From positions 16,493,379 through 16,557,378 of the forward strand of contig NC_064771.1 of NCBI RefSeq assembly GCF_011397635.1: DNA of 64,000 nucleotides, in the 5' to 3' direction. Made by a program: the position numbers and the translations under genes. Shown here in pieces: positions 53,501 to 64,000 of this stretch. Position 1 is the stretch's first letter, and every line of letters begins with the position of its first letter. Under the pieces are notes generated by a model. It saw only the letters and a list, made by a program, of their open reading frames with translations. It made no database searches and was not told the DNA's origin. This DNA is from Epinephelus fuscoguttatus (Eukaryota > Chordata > Actinopteri > Perciformes > Serranidae).

Positions 53501-56500
53501 TGGGTGGGAATCTCCGGGCACCTCACGATTCGATTATGATTCAGAGGGCTACGATGTGATGATAAAAAATAATTTTTGATTTCTAGATTTTTTTTTGTCA
53601 CTGTGTGACTGCTTGCTACTTTAAAAACAAAGCATTCTGTATTTGTAGTGTGACCCATAATAAAATAACACCTGTAGGTGCTCATGGTAACCCAATGTGC
53701 CGGCATAGTGTCCAGTGTTTGCAAACTGTAATGTGTCACTGGAAATAGTCTGCAATTCTCATACTGTTGAAAAATAAATGGTTTGCAGCCTTTTTTTCAA
53801 AGTTAACTACATTAATTAATGAATTAATTCATAACAAGGCATCTTACAGTTTCCTGCCTGTATCACAGTAACAAAATAAGGGGGGTTTGGCATGCAGTGT
53901 TGCTTTAGCATCTCCAGTAGCGTCTCTGTATTTGAGGTGAAACGGACTGAGCAGAGAGTCATTTTCTTCTTCACGGAGGTGTTTTAAATTAGTTAATATT
54001 GCAGCATGTTATGTATTGCATCAGCTGATCTCGGTAGTTTATGTTACTGCTGTCGCTGCTCCGCTCTGGTAACCTTAGGCTCTAAGTGGTGGCGTAAAAG
54101 TTTTCACAATTGTGAAAGTCTTTCACAATGCACTTGATGTTCGTCCTGCAAATTCAATTATTTACATATTAAGTTAAAACAAGCTAGCAATCGCTGCCTT
54201 TTGTGACAATAGATTACAAGTTAACTCTAGCGTGTGCAGAGATGAAGACTGTCCAAGTGCTGCACATCATGTTATTAATAAACATTCAAATCATCAATTA
54301 TTGACATTTGTGAACTGGTGCCAAATCATCCATGTCCACATCGCGATGAATCTAAGAATCCATTGTTTACCCCACCCCTAGTAGACAGACAGGAAAAGAG
54401 AACAAATTAGGCAGAAATTTACTGAATTACGAAGATTGAAGCTCAGTCTGAGAAAGTTCAACTGATCTCTGTGTTGTGATGATGAACCAATCACACAATC
54501 TATGAATATTAAGATTTAAGTGAAAAGCAACAACAAACTATCTTGACAGACCCTTAATTTCCATTCATACCTTATAGAGGTTTATTAGTGAAATAAAAAT
54601 GCGAAACCTACATGCGCCAACCACTTAAACCAGAGAAAACAGATGATATTAAAAATACATTGACAAGTGTCAACACCGCCCACAATAACCACCAGAAAGA
54701 GGGCAGTTCAGTGACAGTAAGGCATGACACTTGGTGTTTTGTGGTTTGGCCTTGCAAAAATATTGAAGCTGCAAAGCCTTCCGGATATACTGCAACAAGA
54801 GTCGAGTCAAAGCAGGGCTATCCATGACTGGATTTAAAGTGAAGATAGCTTAAAATTGAGGTAAACAAACGCTAATTAGAAGGGTGGGCTTCACAGCAGA
54901 GGGAAGTGTAGAGTATCAACTTTATCATTCTTCTCCTACTCACAATACATATCCTCCCACAGGAAATACCATGGTGACCCACCCTTCGAGCATTTGATGT
55001 CCAATACGGCTTTCTCCGGAAACATTAACACTGAAAGTCAATCCTCAATTCAACAAAATTTACAAGTCGCTGCATGTTTGCTTCTAAGTGCAACAATGGG
55101 TGTAGTGTACACAGCAGAATACCAATTCAAGTCAGACAGGTGTGGGTATATTTACTGCTAAATTTCTTACGAACTTTCATATACTACACCAGATGGTTAC
55201 CAGTAATTATCAAAGACAAAAAGCAGGCGATAAAAAACAATTAACACTATCACGTTAAGTCATTTGCTCAGGCGAGGAATAAAAAGAATGAAAGCATTAT
55301 TAAATGCTGCTCTGCCTTCACTGCAGTTGTGCCTGAGTACAAGCCCACTGCAGAAACACAGTTTAAAGATGTTGCAGTAGATCGTCTGAGTCACGTGACT
55401 GTAGCTACTTAGCCAAGTGGAAGTCTGATCCTTGTGGAGCAGGAGCCAGGAGTCCCTCTGGAGTACAAGCAGTAATGGCATAGTCAAATAGGCCTTCATC
55501 TTTTAAATAATACACACATCACATCAAGGCTTTATTACGTGGAGCTATCTCATATTTCAAGACGTTTAATGCTGTATATTTGTATGCGACTTTAACTGTT
55601 TACCAACACTGGGAGGAATTTCTCGCCTTTCGACCATTTTCATCTCTGCAAGGCAACACCATCAGTACGTTTAGCAGAACAATTTATGACAGCGCGGCGG
55701 TGCTGCAGGCAGTAAATGAACAGCTCCTTTTAAAAGTCCCCTAAAAGCTTTGCTGTCATGATGAGAGGCAGTTAAGTAGCTCCACGGCTTAGCTGGCAAG
55801 CCAGGAAATCACTGCAACCTGGAGCTTTCTCCTGGCAGAACGAGAAATGTGTACTGAAATAGAAAAAGAGGCTTGAAGTGATACAATTGGTCTCGCTGAT
55901 GACTGACTTCGGTGAAAACTAAAATTCCAAATGACAACAATTTAATTTACAGTAACACATGGCTGTGATCAATTGTAAGTGACAGGCTTTTGTGAATAAA
56001 GTTGTTTTAGTCTGATAAAGCCAATAGGACCGGCCTTGAGACACACCTTTTTTGCCAATGGTACTCTGCAGTGTCCTGTTGAGCACTTACTGCAAGAAGA
56101 GAGAGCAGGAGGAGACCAAGATATCACCGTTAAATATTTACGTTGCCTCCCAGTGTGCTCAGGCATGACATACAAGCTGAATACGGCATTAAATGCGGCC
56201 ATATTTTTCTCACACATGCCGTGAAGAAAACTTCTTCGGGCAGCAAATGGATATAAATATGAAAAGAATAAGATGTTGAAGGAACAAGAATCCTTTGTGA
56301 TGGGGCGCTTGAAAAATTGATGCAGCTCTCAAGAGCTGGAAAGCTGCGTCTCTACTTGAGTGGTCCTGAGCTGAGTAGTTTGAGAGCAGGAGTCTACCAA
56401 AGCGATGGATGCCCAATGATGTGCAACTCTCAGCTCGTTGATTGGACAAATTTTGATAGCAATACCTGTTCATCAGCTTTCAATTAGTCACAAGTCTCAC

Positions 56501-57324
56501 AAACCAAACAATAACTCCATCTCTCTAACATGACAGCATTCAGCAGCGTGTCAATTCTAGGAGAATTGAAAAAATAGTCTTCTTATAAATACAAGAGTAT
56601 CTGCTGTTACGGCCGTGCATGTGACAGCACTTCCTCCACTTTCTCCCTCATCTACCCCAATGTGCAAAATAGGCTCCAGTCAACAACATGAATAATGCAG
56701 TTCTCCTCAAGAGTCCTGCTGAAGCACGTCAGCCTGCGTGACTGAGAACTGAACCACTCATTTCCTTGGCTGGGAAACACAATACTGCATTCGCCCAAAA
56801 AACAGAGCTCTTCACTGATCTGTTACTCTGCTGTGCTTCCTTTTCACATGCAGGGTTGTGTGATGCAAGAAAAAAAGGCCTTCTTGGCTCCGCTGCAGAT
56901 AAGATAAAATCATGTAAATGTATATAGTTTGAGACACAGAAGCAAGTGAAATAATATCTAATAATGACGCATCCTTTACTGGAAGCTATCTTAAATGAGA
57001 CAGCCTGCAGTAGAGAGGTACGGTAATGGCTTGAGAGTCTGATACACACTTAAGACAAGGGATTGAGATGGACTGATCCGTTGCTCATGGGAGGATAAAC
57101 TGACAAAAAAGCAATCTGATTATTCAGAGATTAAGATATTTGCATGAAAATACGAGATGAGCCACGGTCTGGGCTTATCATAAAGAGGGGCAGGGGTTAA
57201 GATTAAAATGTGCAAGTGGGTGAAAACAATGAATAATGGGGCAGTAAAGTGAAAAAAAGCTGAGCATGTTACACTATGTATACAGACAGTAATACATTGT
57301 GTTTGACAGTGCCGGGGGCCTTAA

Positions 57325-57362
<38 letters not shown>

Positions 57363-58719
57363 TGTTAAAACTGGCAGATGGACAAACAGAGAGAAGCCTG
57401 CTTCTGGAGCATTGAGGCTATTCAGGCAGATGAGTGACTTCATCCCGAGCTCTCAAGTTGTCAGCAGCACCTCACCCCACTTGGCAATGACTTATGTGCT
57501 CATTAGGGCAGCCTCACCACCAGCACAGAGGCTGATTACTGCAGAGCAAACAGAGCCAAGTAACAGACTAACCTCAAGAGAAGGAGGGGGAAAAAACACA
57601 AATTGATCGAGCAATAAAGTCTCATATGTGTGCATCATTTGATGAGTTAATTATAGCACTAAGGCTTGTAGACATTACAGTCACTAGATGGGCCAGAAAA
57701 GAACTATAGATAGGCAGTGTATCAATAACAACAGCGTATAAAATTGACATTTGTTTGGAGTTATATCATGCAACAAAGCATTTAAAGTTACAACGAAATG
57801 ATGCAATTTTCTGTTTGTCTGTTAAAGCTCAGTGAAATAACCCACCTCAAGTTTAGATCAAATACTACAGTATATGTATCGTCACACACAATATCGGGTT
57901 ACACTATCTGCAGCGAGGTCTAACGTAGAGTATGTAACAGTAGTTTTTGTCAATACTGGAGAAGAATAAGGTTGCTGTTACTATTTGACATTTGACACCA
58001 CACACCTAGAGGAGTGCAACGCAATGCAACGGCCTCAGATGGGCAAAGTTTCCAACTACTATAGCGACTTGATTTTTTTTCCACTGGAAAAGCTATGAAA
58101 TAACAGTTAAAACCACATGTTACTGATGTTACAACCAGCACATTAATATAATAACAGCACTTGACAACTTCTCTTATTAAAGACGCGTATCGAGCCAGCT
58201 ACACACACAAGCTAGCAGCGAGATCGTATGTCATGTGGTGACTGTCGGAATCTAGCTAGCTTAGCGTGCTAATGCTAGCTAGCCACAAAAATTCGAGTTA
58301 GCACCAAGTATGAATAAACACTGATTTTTAAAATGCTGGGGACATGTTTTGGCAAGTTGGTACACGCAGTTACGAGCCAGCCTAATTGTGAAACAATATA
58401 GTAAGCAAATATAAACGAATGTGGTGGAAAATAAAATGAAGTTAACCAACTGCGCTCCCAACTACAGCGCTAACTAGCTGACTAGCTTAGCATTTACCTT
58501 GTCGGAGTCGAGCTCGGGGTCAGCTTGGCTCAGTCTGTACAGAAATGATTTGGGATCCCGACACAGCGTCTGTCTTGTTGTTAAAAAATACGTCCCGCCG
58601 ACGTTTAGCCGGATCCATTTCGATGCCCCGACACCGGCTGAAATGTTTCTCTCCGCCGGAGAATGGGCCAAACATCTCCGGTGAAGGGAGCTGCTTGTCT
58701 CGGAGCTGTTCTCTGCCAT
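39183..58719 (-). CDS. kctd5: BTB/POZ protein KCTD5, complete, 6 standard exons plus alternatives
   Basis: Substrate adaptor that binds CUL3 through its BTB domain and forms a pentamer; human KCTD5 targets include G-protein beta-gamma. Standard exons on the minus strand: 58498-58719, 49885-49993, 49640-49731, 49427-49522, 44524-44649 and 39183-39212, giving 224 codons plus stop. I chose the ATG at 58719 ([10 protein letters not shown]) because it matches the human start MAEN. The upstream in-frame GTG at 58806 is not a normal start. BTB motifs seen: [39 protein letters not shown] and [20 protein letters not shown]. The C-terminal part has [19 protein letters not shown] and ends ILQERGSRM, as in human KCTD5. 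KCTD2 shares that tail; the neighbour pdpk1 (16p13.3) supports kctd5. Intron 1 is 8.5 kb. Confidence 0.92.
39588..40280. mobile_element. Non-autonomous DNA transposon with inverted ends, in kctd5 intron 5
   Basis: AAAGTGTTTTAGCAGCTTTA at about 39595-39614 pairs with TAGCTGCTAAAACACTTTCT at 40258-40277. Inner inverted words (GGGAATTAAGCTTTT and AGCTTAATTCTC) and A/T runs lie just inside. No coding capacity for a transposase. Exact ends are uncertain because no target-site duplication was found. Confidence 0.65.
42864..42908 (-). CDS. kctd5: Candidate alternative terminal exon of kctd5 (acidic tail)
   Basis: On the minus strand, a pyrimidine-rich stretch ending GATGCTCAG precedes 14 codons and TAG that read [14 protein letters not shown]. 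Entry is in phase 0, which fits both versions of exon 5 (each ends in phase 0). The compact acidic sequence looks coding, but 45 bases is short. It lies 1.6 kb downstream of standard exon 5 and upstream of the ILQERGSRM exon, so it would act as an alternative 3' end. I cannot recall a vertebrate KCTD5 with this tail. Confidence 0.45.
   Translation of the reverse strand, partial: SEDEETDYEMNDSD
44461..44519. repeat. (CA)n microsatellite touching a kctd5 5' splice site
   Basis: Uninterrupted CA dinucleotides over 59 bases. On the kctd5 strand the intron begins GTAAG and runs directly into (TG)n, so the tract starts five bases from the exon 44524-44649 boundary. Confidence 0.98.
45656..46006. 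mobile_element. Short MITE with terminal inverted repeats in kctd5 intron 4
   Basis: TTAAAAGGTATACTATGCAG (continuing GAT) at the left is the near reverse complement of ATCCTGCATAGTATACTTTC at the right. The unit is about 350 bases and matches a common fish element. No transposase. Confidence 0.75.
46007..47540 (-). other. kctd5 intron 4, low-complexity AT-rich stretch
   Basis: The first half (to about 46560) is dominated by AAATAAATA and TTTATTTA words, including ACAACAACAACAAAAAAAAA near 46420. The rest is unremarkable intronic sequence with no recognised exon. Confidence 0.6.
47543..48715. mobile_element. Inverted-repeat element, arms about 130 bases and 1 kb apart, in kctd5 intron 4
   Basis: The left arm has CACCCCAAAATCAAAACTAC, CTGTAGTGCTATCTATTAAT and GAGTTGCTGAGTGTTGGA. 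The right arm (about 48590-48715) is its reverse complement, with TCCAACACTCAGCAACTCAC, AATCTAGACTGATAAACAGC and ACCACAAGCTGCCATCTAGT. The middle is unrelated sequence plus a GGGA/GA tract. Recognised as a widespread fish foldback-type element, probably carrying a later insertion. Confidence 0.65.
48259..48314. repeat. (GGGA)n(GA)n compound microsatellite
   Basis: Several GGGA units run directly into about 18 GA dinucleotides, followed by AAAAGG. A purine-only tract on this strand, so it could form triplex-type structures. Confidence 0.95.
49125..49229 (-). CDS. kctd5: Candidate duplicated, alternative exon 5 of kctd5 (exon 5b)
   Basis: On the minus strand, the acceptor TTGGTTGTTGCAG is followed by 35 open codons and a GTGTGT donor. 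They read [20 protein letters not shown], then [15 protein letters not shown]. This aligns with standard exon 5 (44524-44649), which reads [20 protein letters not shown], then VVSKEL. Both copies start and end in phase 0 (105 and 126 bases). Either could follow exon 4, which ends KFEQ only 198 bases upstream. Retention of the hydrophobic pattern without stops suggests selection as coding sequence. Confidence 0.72.
50469..50497. repeat. Poly(A) run
   Basis: An uninterrupted run of about 29 A in kctd5 intron 1. It may be the tail of an unrecognised retroposon, but the sequence before it shows no SINE promoter boxes. Confidence 0.9.
53497..54381. mobile_element. Degenerate hAT-like MITE in kctd5 intron 1
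   Basis: GGTGGGAATCTCCGGGCACC then TCACGATTCGATTATGATTC at the left, and ATCGCGATGAATCTAAGAAT then ACCCCACCCCTAGTAG at the right, give weak inverted ends. The GGGAATC...ACGATTCGAT words are typical of a frequent fish element. The boundaries are approximate. Confidence 0.55.
57327..57359. repeat. (CA)n microsatellite
   Basis: About 16 CA dinucleotides in kctd5 intron 1. Confidence 0.95.
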
Positions 58720-58930
58720 CCCTCTCCTCGTCTCCTCCGCCCTCGCCTCGGCTGTGTGAGGCTGACAGGAAATATCTAAGCTGCAGCCACTAACTTGGGA
58801 GTCCACGATTCATGCAAAGCAGAGTGCCAGCGCCTCAGCCACTCCTACCAGCCCACTCCACCAGCACTGACAGACACTCGTATAAATTATTCCAGAGAGA
58901 AGAGGTCCTCCCCAGCTTGATCCACTGGCG
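58720..58930 (-). promoter_or_regulatory. kctd5: 5' UTR and promoter region of kctd5
   Basis: CG-rich sequence directly upstream of the kctd5 ATG, richer in GC than the surrounding DNA. It includes GCCTCACACAGCCGAGGCGA-type stretches on the gene strand. No TATA box is obvious. It lies close to the 3' end of pdpk1, which is transcribed towards it on the same strand. Confidence 0.4.
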
Positions 58931-59129
58931 CTTCAACATGGAGCAATGATCTCTTTATATGTCAGCCTGGAAATGTCAGCGTTAGAAGCGTCACACAGCC
59001 TGTTCATATTTCTGTGCACAATTTTTTTTGATTGCAACATAGAAAGTGTCTCTAAAACTTCTCCTGTTGTGTTTGCAATGCAGTGTAAATTAATTTGCAC
59101 GACACAAAACACTGATCATGGGCCGGTAC

Positions 59130-61356
59130 TTTATTTACATGCTGCAAAAAAATGTGAGATGCCATTGCCACTGAATGTTGCTTGCTTTCACCGTGTCATG
59201 ACTGTGGTTGTTAACAGAAGACAGGACACATGGCTTTATTTGTATGCCTAAATCCCTACATGCTTTAATTACTGGACTACCAAGCATTAAGTGGAAAATT
59301 CATCATTCAACATCTACTGACCTAGCGCACAAATAATCAGAGAGAGAATGAACAGATTCATTAAATTATCAGAATATGATTAAATCACTGAGCAAATAGA
59401 AAATGTATGATATAGTAAGAAAAAAGCTGTAAAATATTATAGTTTACAATAATTATTCACATTCAAAGGCTTTACATCTCAATACATACACAACATGGCC
59501 CCTGAACATGACTTCAATCCAAATATGATTCATATATTAGAATTTAAATAACACAGAATGAACTAGAGGCTAAACAATAGCCATCAAATAACCTTATACA
59601 AGAATAAAAATACAAAAACTGTATCCTAATATCATTGCATTACTTGCTTCAGATTTTAATAATACATCATCTGTACATCACAGTTCTAGTCAGTTACAAG
59701 CCAGGTAGAGTATTCCATACACAATGTAACCGACTGCCATCGACTTGATTCAAACAATTTTCTAACTAGAGGGAAACACTTCTCTAGTGCTTTCCTCAAC
59801 TTTATAGACAGATACAGCAATTTCATCGGTTATTTGGATCAGATAGATATCTTTTTAACTGACATCCAACCACAACGAGCCCCGGGCCCCAGGGCCAGAG
59901 GGTCCTATTCACCTATACTCCAGTCACACACTGCACACACAGACTCAGCTGAAGGAAGAGGACCTTTGGAAAGGACCTTAAGGTAATATGTCAAAAATTA
60001 AAAGCATTATGATAATACATATTGCTAAAACAAGAGCACAAGTTAAATCAATCGCTTTAATTTCTATTGGGCCAAACGTCAGAATGAAAACAAAACAAAA
60101 AAAAAAAAGACGGGCAAATGAGCCCGATGAGGCAGTTCTGCCATCTTGTCCAGGGGACAACAGCTTTACTGTGATTGCTTCGGAGAATGATAGTATGTGT
60201 ATGTATCACTGTTGATGAAGGTTTTTCCGTTCAGCATGGGGGTGGTCAGCACATAAGATTTAGTTTTCAATAGGACGTACTGAAGATGAGCCGACTATCC
60301 CACCGAAAAAGAAATTGAAGAATTCACACCACAAAGAAATAGCCAGTGAATGGTACAGAACAGCCAAATCATCCAATAATATTCGCTATGGTTGCCAATG
60401 CAGTCAAAAATACCCACCTTTAAACTTGAATAAACTATATCTCCAGTGCCCTGGGAGAGAGAAGCGGACAAGGCTGAGCTACAAAACTGGCCATGCAGGA
60501 AAGATAAGCAAGTTATGATTAGGAAGTACAAGCTAGTGGCATGTTTACCCGCCCCCTGTTAGCAATACATCCTCAGTAACGGCTATGGAAGGCTCACACT
60601 TATACAGAGACTGATTCAGACCCATGTCTCACTGCAGACCGGCACTCTGCTTTGTTACATCGAGACCTTAATTGGACTGCAATAAGCAAGTACCAGGAGA
60701 CTTAAAAAAAAAAAAAATAAAGAAGAAGAAAGAAAGAAACTCAAATACCGTGGGAACATTTGGGCTCTGACAAAAATATATGTAGGTTTTGAGTTTGGTA
60801 AACATGTGAGACTGAATCAGCTTACAGTATCTGTTACAACTATGGAGTATATGCTCTAGAAGTGGGGCCTGACTACAGCTTGCACGTACGATGTAGGATT
60901 AGGATATGGTTTAATTAAGATATCAGGATAGGCTCTGGTTCACAAAAGCTAGATTTTGTGTTATGCTATCATTGAAGCAGGAAACCAGTCCTTGCATTTG
61001 AGATAGTCCTAGCGGTACCCAAGCTCGTGTCACTCTACAGGACAAGCTTGCCCTTCTCTTCCCCCCCTTTGCAGAATGTACAAAAAGCAGATGTGCATGG
61101 TGGCAGTCTTATCATCCATACATGGAAAAAATGCAATAGAAGCCTCACAGAGAGCACAAAGAACAAGCAAAGCAACCCTGAATCCAAAGTTGTATTTTTC
61201 CCATGGTTCTACTCAGGAAAACAAACAAGGTCTAGATGCCAGCGTCTCTAAGAGTTTGTTTACATTGCGGTGATGAAGGGCACTAAAGAGGGTGTTACTC
61301 TGCTCAGTGATTGGCCTCAGAGCTAAAGAGGAGTGGCCACAGGAGGAACTGTGCTC
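59130..61356 (-). other. pdpk1: Probable 3' UTR of pdpk1
   Basis: No coding exon was found between the pdpk1 stop at 61357 and the minus-strand AATAAA (TTTATT at 59130-59135). A 3' UTR of about 2.2 kb is the simplest reading. Alternative poly(A) sites are possible. It would end about 400 bases before the kctd5 start codon. Confidence 0.45.
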
Positions 61357-63931
61357 CTATAGGCCAGGGTTTTGGTGCTTTTGATAGATCTTTCTCCATA
61401 CTTCCTGGATCTTCTTGCACCATCTGTCAGCATTTCCGCTGGGGTCCATCAAATAGTATGTTCGGTTAGGCTGCATAGGAGAGAAAATATAATAATTAAA
61501 AAGCCAACCACACATGAGGAGAAATTCTAATCAGTGAGCAAGTAGTCACTAGAAACAAATAGTCATGTACCGTATGAACAAAGAAGGTTTTGAAGTTCTT
61601 GGCCTCGGGGCGTAGCTCTAGGGACCAAGGAATCTCCCCTTTCAGGACCTTGTTTACAGGATCCACGTAGTACAGGTGTGGTCCTTCAGTGAGAAGCAGC
61701 TGTCTCCGTCTAGCAAACAGACCCTGCAATGGAATGCCACACGTCTCAGTACATTAGTTCACCAACAGAGGGGGCTGTGAGGCCGATGAGATTTCCCTCA
61801 GCACAGCAGGGAATCCCCCTTTCCTTCCTCTATGCTAACAGTCAGAGATGTACAATGGGAAGTGACTTCATTTATACTGAGCCAAACTTAACTGGAAAAC
61901 CTGTTGAAATTTTACCACAAAACACAGTCACTGTATTGTCAAGCTGGCAGAAAACTCTTCACAGGGTTCCCACACATTTTCATGGACAAACCTTTAAACT
62001 TTTACATGACTTTTTTAAGGACTCCTAGTAAAATTTCCACGATTGTTCACAATGTATGGAACGAATATTGCCCCATCTTAAAAATGCAGTATTATATAAA
62101 ATAGCAGTGGGGGCACAAGTGCGGATTCATGATCCTACATATTAAATCACGCCGTCACAACATTATTTTTCTCTTATTCAAACATATGCGATGCAAACTC
62201 TCTTCAAACATAATTGCACAGCTAGCTGGCACACATGTATGAAGAGACAGAGCGCAGGAAGAGAATGATGAAATGTACATGATGGTTGCATTTTAGAGCT
62301 CCACTACGTCAGCATCGACAGAAAATAAATTTGCTGTCATGTTACATTACGCAGAAAGTTAGCCGCGGAAGATTATTGTAACAACTGATTTCATTGTACT
62401 AAACAACACTGGATGACTTTTCCAAAATAAGATTTTCCCACATCTGGAAAACGAGATCTGTGAAATTTCATGGCTTTTCCAGGTTTCCCATGACTGTGAG
62501 AACCCTGTCTTCACCTATGAGAAGGCTTGACTTAAAATTATAAATAATAATAATTTTAATTATAGAATAAATACACAACAATAAATATAAGTAACATAAA
62601 AACCTCAATTGTATGGCCTAGAATTCACACACACACCTTTCGTTTATCCACTGGGCCCATCTTCAGGATCAGGTTATTCTCCACAAACTGGTGCCTGTGT
62701 AAATAAACAACAGCAGATTACGGACTCCGACCCCGTTTCACGCAAACATTAATTTTTTCCCCTCAACAAATGAACATTATAATCCAACTTCATTCCACAT
62801 TTCTTAGACATTAACAACACTTTAATCCTAGAGTGATTTGGGTTTAAATAAAACAATGAGCAGCAGGTATTAACAGGTTGACAAGGTTTAAACACTGGAC
62901 GGGCTTTACCAGGGGTTTCCAGTGGTCTGTTTGTCCAGCAATAGCTGCTTCTCCTCTTCAGTGAACTGCAGGTCCAGCTCAAAAGAGTTATTGTCCAAGT
63001 CGTGGATGTACTGCTCAATGTTGCTGCTGGACCTCTGCGGGGGCGTGGATTCATGTGGCGACAGGGAGTGTGATGAGCTGGACTGGGCCACCTGCATGTT
63101 GCTGAACTGGCTCAGGAGGTCGTCGTACTGAGATTGGAAATCAGACAAATGGTACTGTGATGTTCGGCTGGAGATTTGTGGTTTGTTCAGGATTTGGGGA
63201 AACTGACTTTTTGACCGTGATAAAATATCTTACGTTTCCATAGCAGTCCTCATCATCCTCAGACATGGCTGGAAGGTAGGGGGTGAGCTTGGGAGGTGTC
63301 TGTAGGTGTAGGTCACTCCAGGAGATGGTGTCAAAGAAGGGGTGCCGCCTCAAAGGGTCGTACCCTCCCATCTCTTCACACCCAATCCGCTTGGAAGGGT
63401 CCAGTGACTGAGGGAAAAGCAGAGACAGATTCAACATGTGTTTCTGTTCACTAGAAAAGCACTACCCTGTAAGTAACCAACACCAGCTGACCAGCATATA
63501 TATAAAATTATTGTCCCCACAGATACTAGTGACATTTTATTGTATCTTACATAAATGAATCATGGTTCTCTGTGACCTACCAAAAGCTGTTTGACAAGAT
63601 CCTTGGCTTTGGGGAAGAATTTCTCTGGAAATTCATACTCCAGCTTTATTATCTTCTGGAATATTAGGTACTCATTTCTACAACAAATGAAGCACAAGAA
63701 GAAAAGAACAAAACAAGAGACTGTTAAGAAAAGGTTATTGCTCTTAAACTAATATTTAACAGTAAACTCTAATAGTAAAAATACAACATGATCAGCCATC
63801 ACTGAAGTGCGGAATGATCACAATTAATTGTGCTGTGACAACAACATCCTCTTGGTACTTACCCAGCTCTGAACGGTGGTAAACCAGCCACCAGCTGATA
63901 GATAATACATCCCAAGGCCCAGAGGTCAGAG
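61357..63931 (-). CDS. pdpk1: 3-phosphoinositide-dependent protein kinase 1, C-terminal part (gene continues off the right edge)
   Basis: Master AGC-kinase activator that phosphorylates AKT, S6K and others at the plasma membrane and in the cytosol. Exons on the minus strand, 5' to 3': 63863-63931, 63581-63677, 63234-63407, 62910-63127, 62637-62694, 61571-61723 and 61357-61470 (stop TAG). They cover the end of the kinase domain ([60 protein letters not shown]), the serine-rich linker with [11 protein letters not shown], and the PH domain. The PH domain has [14 protein letters not shown], whose basic residues bind phosphoinositides, [18 protein letters not shown] and [20 protein letters not shown]. 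All junctions are in phase. Close to human PDPK1 throughout, except the last few residues (QKHQNPGL). Human PDPK1 and KCTD5 are neighbours on 16p13.3. Which fish copy this is cannot be told. Confidence 0.95.
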
Positions 63932-64000
63932 CTACAAAAGAGAAAGAGAGCAGACAAATTATGAATGTGATGCCACTCGTATCTGATTAACATGAAAAAA

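Larger units (their letters stand above)
49994..58497 (-). other. kctd5 intron 1, no additional gene recognised
   Basis: An 8.5-kb intron between BTB exons 1 and 2. It holds a poly(A) run at 50469-50497, a degenerate MITE at 53497-54381 and a (CA)n tract at 57327-57359. Short open frames on both strands lack known motifs or splice support. Intronic enhancers could be here but are not visible. Confidence 0.6.

Noticed and set aside
53204-53739. Minus-strand frames of 105 and 118 codons in kctd5 intron 1
   Set aside because: Proline/serine-rich translation of a low-complexity stretch running into a MITE. No splice signals or known domain.
58720-58806. N-terminal extension of kctd5 starting [10 protein letters not shown]
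   Set aside because: The first codon is GTG, not ATG. The downstream ATG gives MAEN, matching the human start.

Overview
The window looks like nuclear DNA of a teleost fish, probably a percomorph. Genes are split into short GT-AG exons with vertebrate-like proteins. Introns and spacers carry many fish-type elements: hAT-like MITEs, tRNA-derived SINEs, a Rex3/RTE-like LINE tail, a Tc1 remnant and (CA)n tracts. The gene set (phkg2, cfap119, il21r, ube2i, kctd5, pdpk1) matches genes spread over human 16p11.2 to 16p13.3, so this is a compacted, conserved synteny block. All exon coordinates were derived by hand from the sequence by matching splice sites and reading phase. Where a full coding sequence could be built, its length divides by three.

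Layout, left to right. (1) 726-2299, + strand: last five exons of phosphorylase kinase gamma, best matched to PHKG2. (2) 3100-5428, - strand: cfap119 (ccdc189), complete in nine exons, convergent with phkg2. (3) 8322-16076, + strand: a complete tubby-family gene. It contains a recent-looking tandem duplication of about 0.92 kb that copies exon 8. (4) 16112-20918: spacer with a foldback DNA element split by a LINE, and a hAT MITE. (5) 21144-26115, + strand: a class I cytokine receptor, best matched to IL-21 receptor. (6) 27245-32404, - strand: ube2i (SUMO E2, UBC9), with a noncoding first exon near 34.3-34.4 kb. (7) 39183-58719, - strand: kctd5, a CUL3-type BTB adaptor, with a long probable 3' UTR back to about 35.37 kb. 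(8) 61357 to beyond the right edge, - strand: the C-terminal part of pdpk1 (end of the kinase domain, linker and PH domain).

The genes do not form an operon-like unit; they share old linkage. Some functions touch loosely. phkg2 and pdpk1 are protein kinases of glycogen and growth-factor signalling. ube2i and kctd5 act in SUMO and ubiquitin conjugation. cfap119 and the tubby-family gene are cilium-linked, and both have an RFX X-box-like motif upstream.

The most interesting signals are in kctd5. A second, phase-compatible, diverged copy of exon 5 lies at 49125-49229, and an alternative acidic terminal exon may lie at 42864-42908. Together they suggest up to four C-terminal isoforms of a protein usually thought of as having one. 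A long (GT)n tract starts immediately after the 5' splice site of the standard exon 5. The tubby exon 8 duplication is either a polymorphic structural change or an assembly error; the pattern of differences favours the latter.
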